Origin: Paramecium pentaurelia
Taxonomy: Eukaryota > Ciliophora > Oligohymenophorea > Peniculida > Parameciidae
Reading direction: 5' to 3'
NCBI GenBank assembly: GCA_905183005.1
Contig: CAJJDO010000009.1
Location: forward strand, 237,891-301,890
DNA: 64,000 nucleotides
Numbering within the stretch: position 1 is the first letter of the stretch; every line of letters starts with the position of its first letter. The translations under genes were made by a program, and so were the position numbers. This document shows, piece after piece, positions 62,841-64,000 of this stretch. The notes under the pieces were generated by a model. It had not been told where the DNA came from. It saw only the letters and a program-made list of their open reading frames with translations, and ran no database searches.

Positions 62841-64000
62841 ATGAGTTTTCCTGATTACATAGATCAACTTAATTATGATTCAAATTCAAGTGATTTGTAA
62901 TTCGAACAAGATGAGTAACCTATCAAACGGTAAAATAATAGCAACAAAAATAAAAAGTAAAGATCAAATACAAAAAATACATATATAAATAAGATATCTT
63001 CCTTAATTAAGATTACTAATTAAGAGTAATAATCAGATGAAAAGTATTCCAAAAATCAATATTATTAGAGTTGGCAAAAGACAATTTTCTAATAAGATTT
63101 AAAGTCAACTTATTGTTGGAAATTCTAATTGTGATAAAGAGGACAAGTTAGCAAAAAATAGAGAATCAGCAAGAAATAGTAGAAAAAGAAAGAAAATTTA
63201 TCTAGAACTACTTGAAACTAAAGTTACAAAGTTATCTGAATAATTAGAAATTTTTAAAAGAGTAAATGAATAAACAACAGAGTTAGCTACTAATTTACAA
63301 AATAAAATTAATCAAGTAACATTATATTTATGTTAGAAACAAGATTAAGATTAGAATAAGATAATATTATTTTCTAATTTACAAAATTCAGTATAAAGTA
63401 ATATTAATGAAATGAATATTGATACAATAATAGAGTCTCTTAATGTAAGTGTTTCTTATATATAATTTAAGAAAAAATTTGGATCAGGAACTTTAGAAAG
63501 ATAATAATAAATTGATCATTATGCTCGTTAAATTTATGAGAATTGCTTATCTCCATATTTAAATTATATAATTGGTGTAGCAAAAACAGATTAGGATGTT
63601 TTCTCAACATCTGAGTCTTAATCTGAACATGGTGTATTAAGAAGTTTAAAATTAACAGATAAGTAAAAACAAATTCTTTAGAAAAAATAAAAAAAATTAC
63701 TAAGATTTTAAAATGAATTGACTAAGTATTTTCTAATAATTCAATTCTTAGTACTCTTTCATCATTTCAAGATATTAAAAATTAAGTCTAACTTGAATTA
63801 GGTTCTTATGGATAGACTTTAGAATAATTAAGGAAAGAATTGAAACCAAGTCAAGTGGCCAAATTTTTATTATAAATTGAAAAAAAAGACATGTAACATC
63901 AATTCAAGGATTAATTTGAGAAATGTTTTGGTTCAGAACTTGATGAAGATGATTCCTTAGATCTTTATTAATTTATGGCTGAACATAATTATTGTAATAC
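62841..64000 (+). CDS. bZIP transcription factor, 3' end outside window
   Basis: Starts MSFPDYIDQLNYDSNSSDLQ. A short intron (about 63013-63031) joins the N-terminal exon to the frame holding the basic region, KNRESARNSRKRKK, with the invariant N and R of bZIP DNA-binding regions, followed by a leucine zipper (YLELLETKVTKLSEQLEIF). Three more small introns are likely. Downstream, LRKELKPSQVAKFLLQIEK resembles the DOG1-type segment after the zipper in TGA-class factors, but this is suggestive only. The frame is open at the window end (AEHNYCNT). Expected to act as a dimeric nuclear DNA-binding protein; targets unknown. Confidence 0.8.

Noticed and set aside
1..64000. CRISPR arrays, tRNA or rRNA genes, insertion sequences, telomeric ends
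   Set aside because: None was recognised by reading; the only long repeats are contig overlaps, one tandem duplication and one gene fragment. tRNAs could be missed without a search.

Overview
This window looks like macronuclear DNA of a ciliate, most likely a Paramecium species. It is extremely AT-rich. Long open frames appear only when TAA and TAG are read as glutamine and TGA is the sole stop. Frames are joined by very short introns (about 19-30 bases, GTA...TAG or AAG), and genes are packed with gaps of tens to a few hundred bases. With these rules many genes close exactly in frame: enolase 450 codons, YEATS protein 236, AMPK-gamma 385, PH-kinase 573, coiled-coil gene 675, anoctamin fusion 2,959 after removing assembly overlaps.

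Layout. 0.3-5.8 kb, minus strand: PH-domain protein kinase, a Rab-like GTPase fused to an LSDAT/SLOG domain, and a coiled-coil protein. 6-12.2 kb, plus strand: a weak reading frame, a PP2C-like protein that looks catalytically degenerate (its 5' half is printed twice around an N), an unrecognised gene, and a four-CBS AMPK-gamma subunit. 12.2-19.5 kb: an old tandem duplication. Unit 1 keeps complete AMPK-gamma and an unassigned gene but only the tail of a giant cysteine-rich membrane protein. Unit 2 keeps relics of the first two and the complete tail of the third. A near-identical 360-base piece of the anoctamin gene sits at the junction. 17.9-29.4 kb, minus strand: the cysteine-rich surface protein, inflated by assembly overlaps. 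29.9-41.3 kb, plus strand: an anoctamin (TMEM16) joined by an in-frame intron to a roughly 1,460-residue extension of unknown function. 41.3-46.3 kb: a polyglutamine protein, enolase, a basic protein and a YEATS/GAS41 protein. 46.7-57.3 kb, plus strand: three tandem paralogues of a large unassigned family. 57.3-59.9 kb: small genes and an NAD(P)-binding oxidoreductase related to pyrroline-5-carboxylate reductase. 59.9-62.8 kb, minus strand: telomerase reverse transcriptase (TERT). 62.8 kb to the end, plus strand: a bZIP transcription factor running off the window.

The six single-N positions mark contig joins. Five are flanked by exact 1.0-2.3 kb direct repeats, which is the signature of unmerged contig overlaps rather than biology. 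The sixth joins two diverged paralogues of the surface-protein gene.

The genes do not form one pathway. They are a typical dense ciliate mixture of signalling (kinase, GTPase, AMPK-gamma, PP2C-like), membrane (surface antigen-like protein, anoctamin), metabolism (enolase, oxidoreductase) and nuclear functions (YEATS, bZIP, TERT). Introns were placed by hand from frame continuity and homology. Junctions and starts are therefore models, best where codon counts close.
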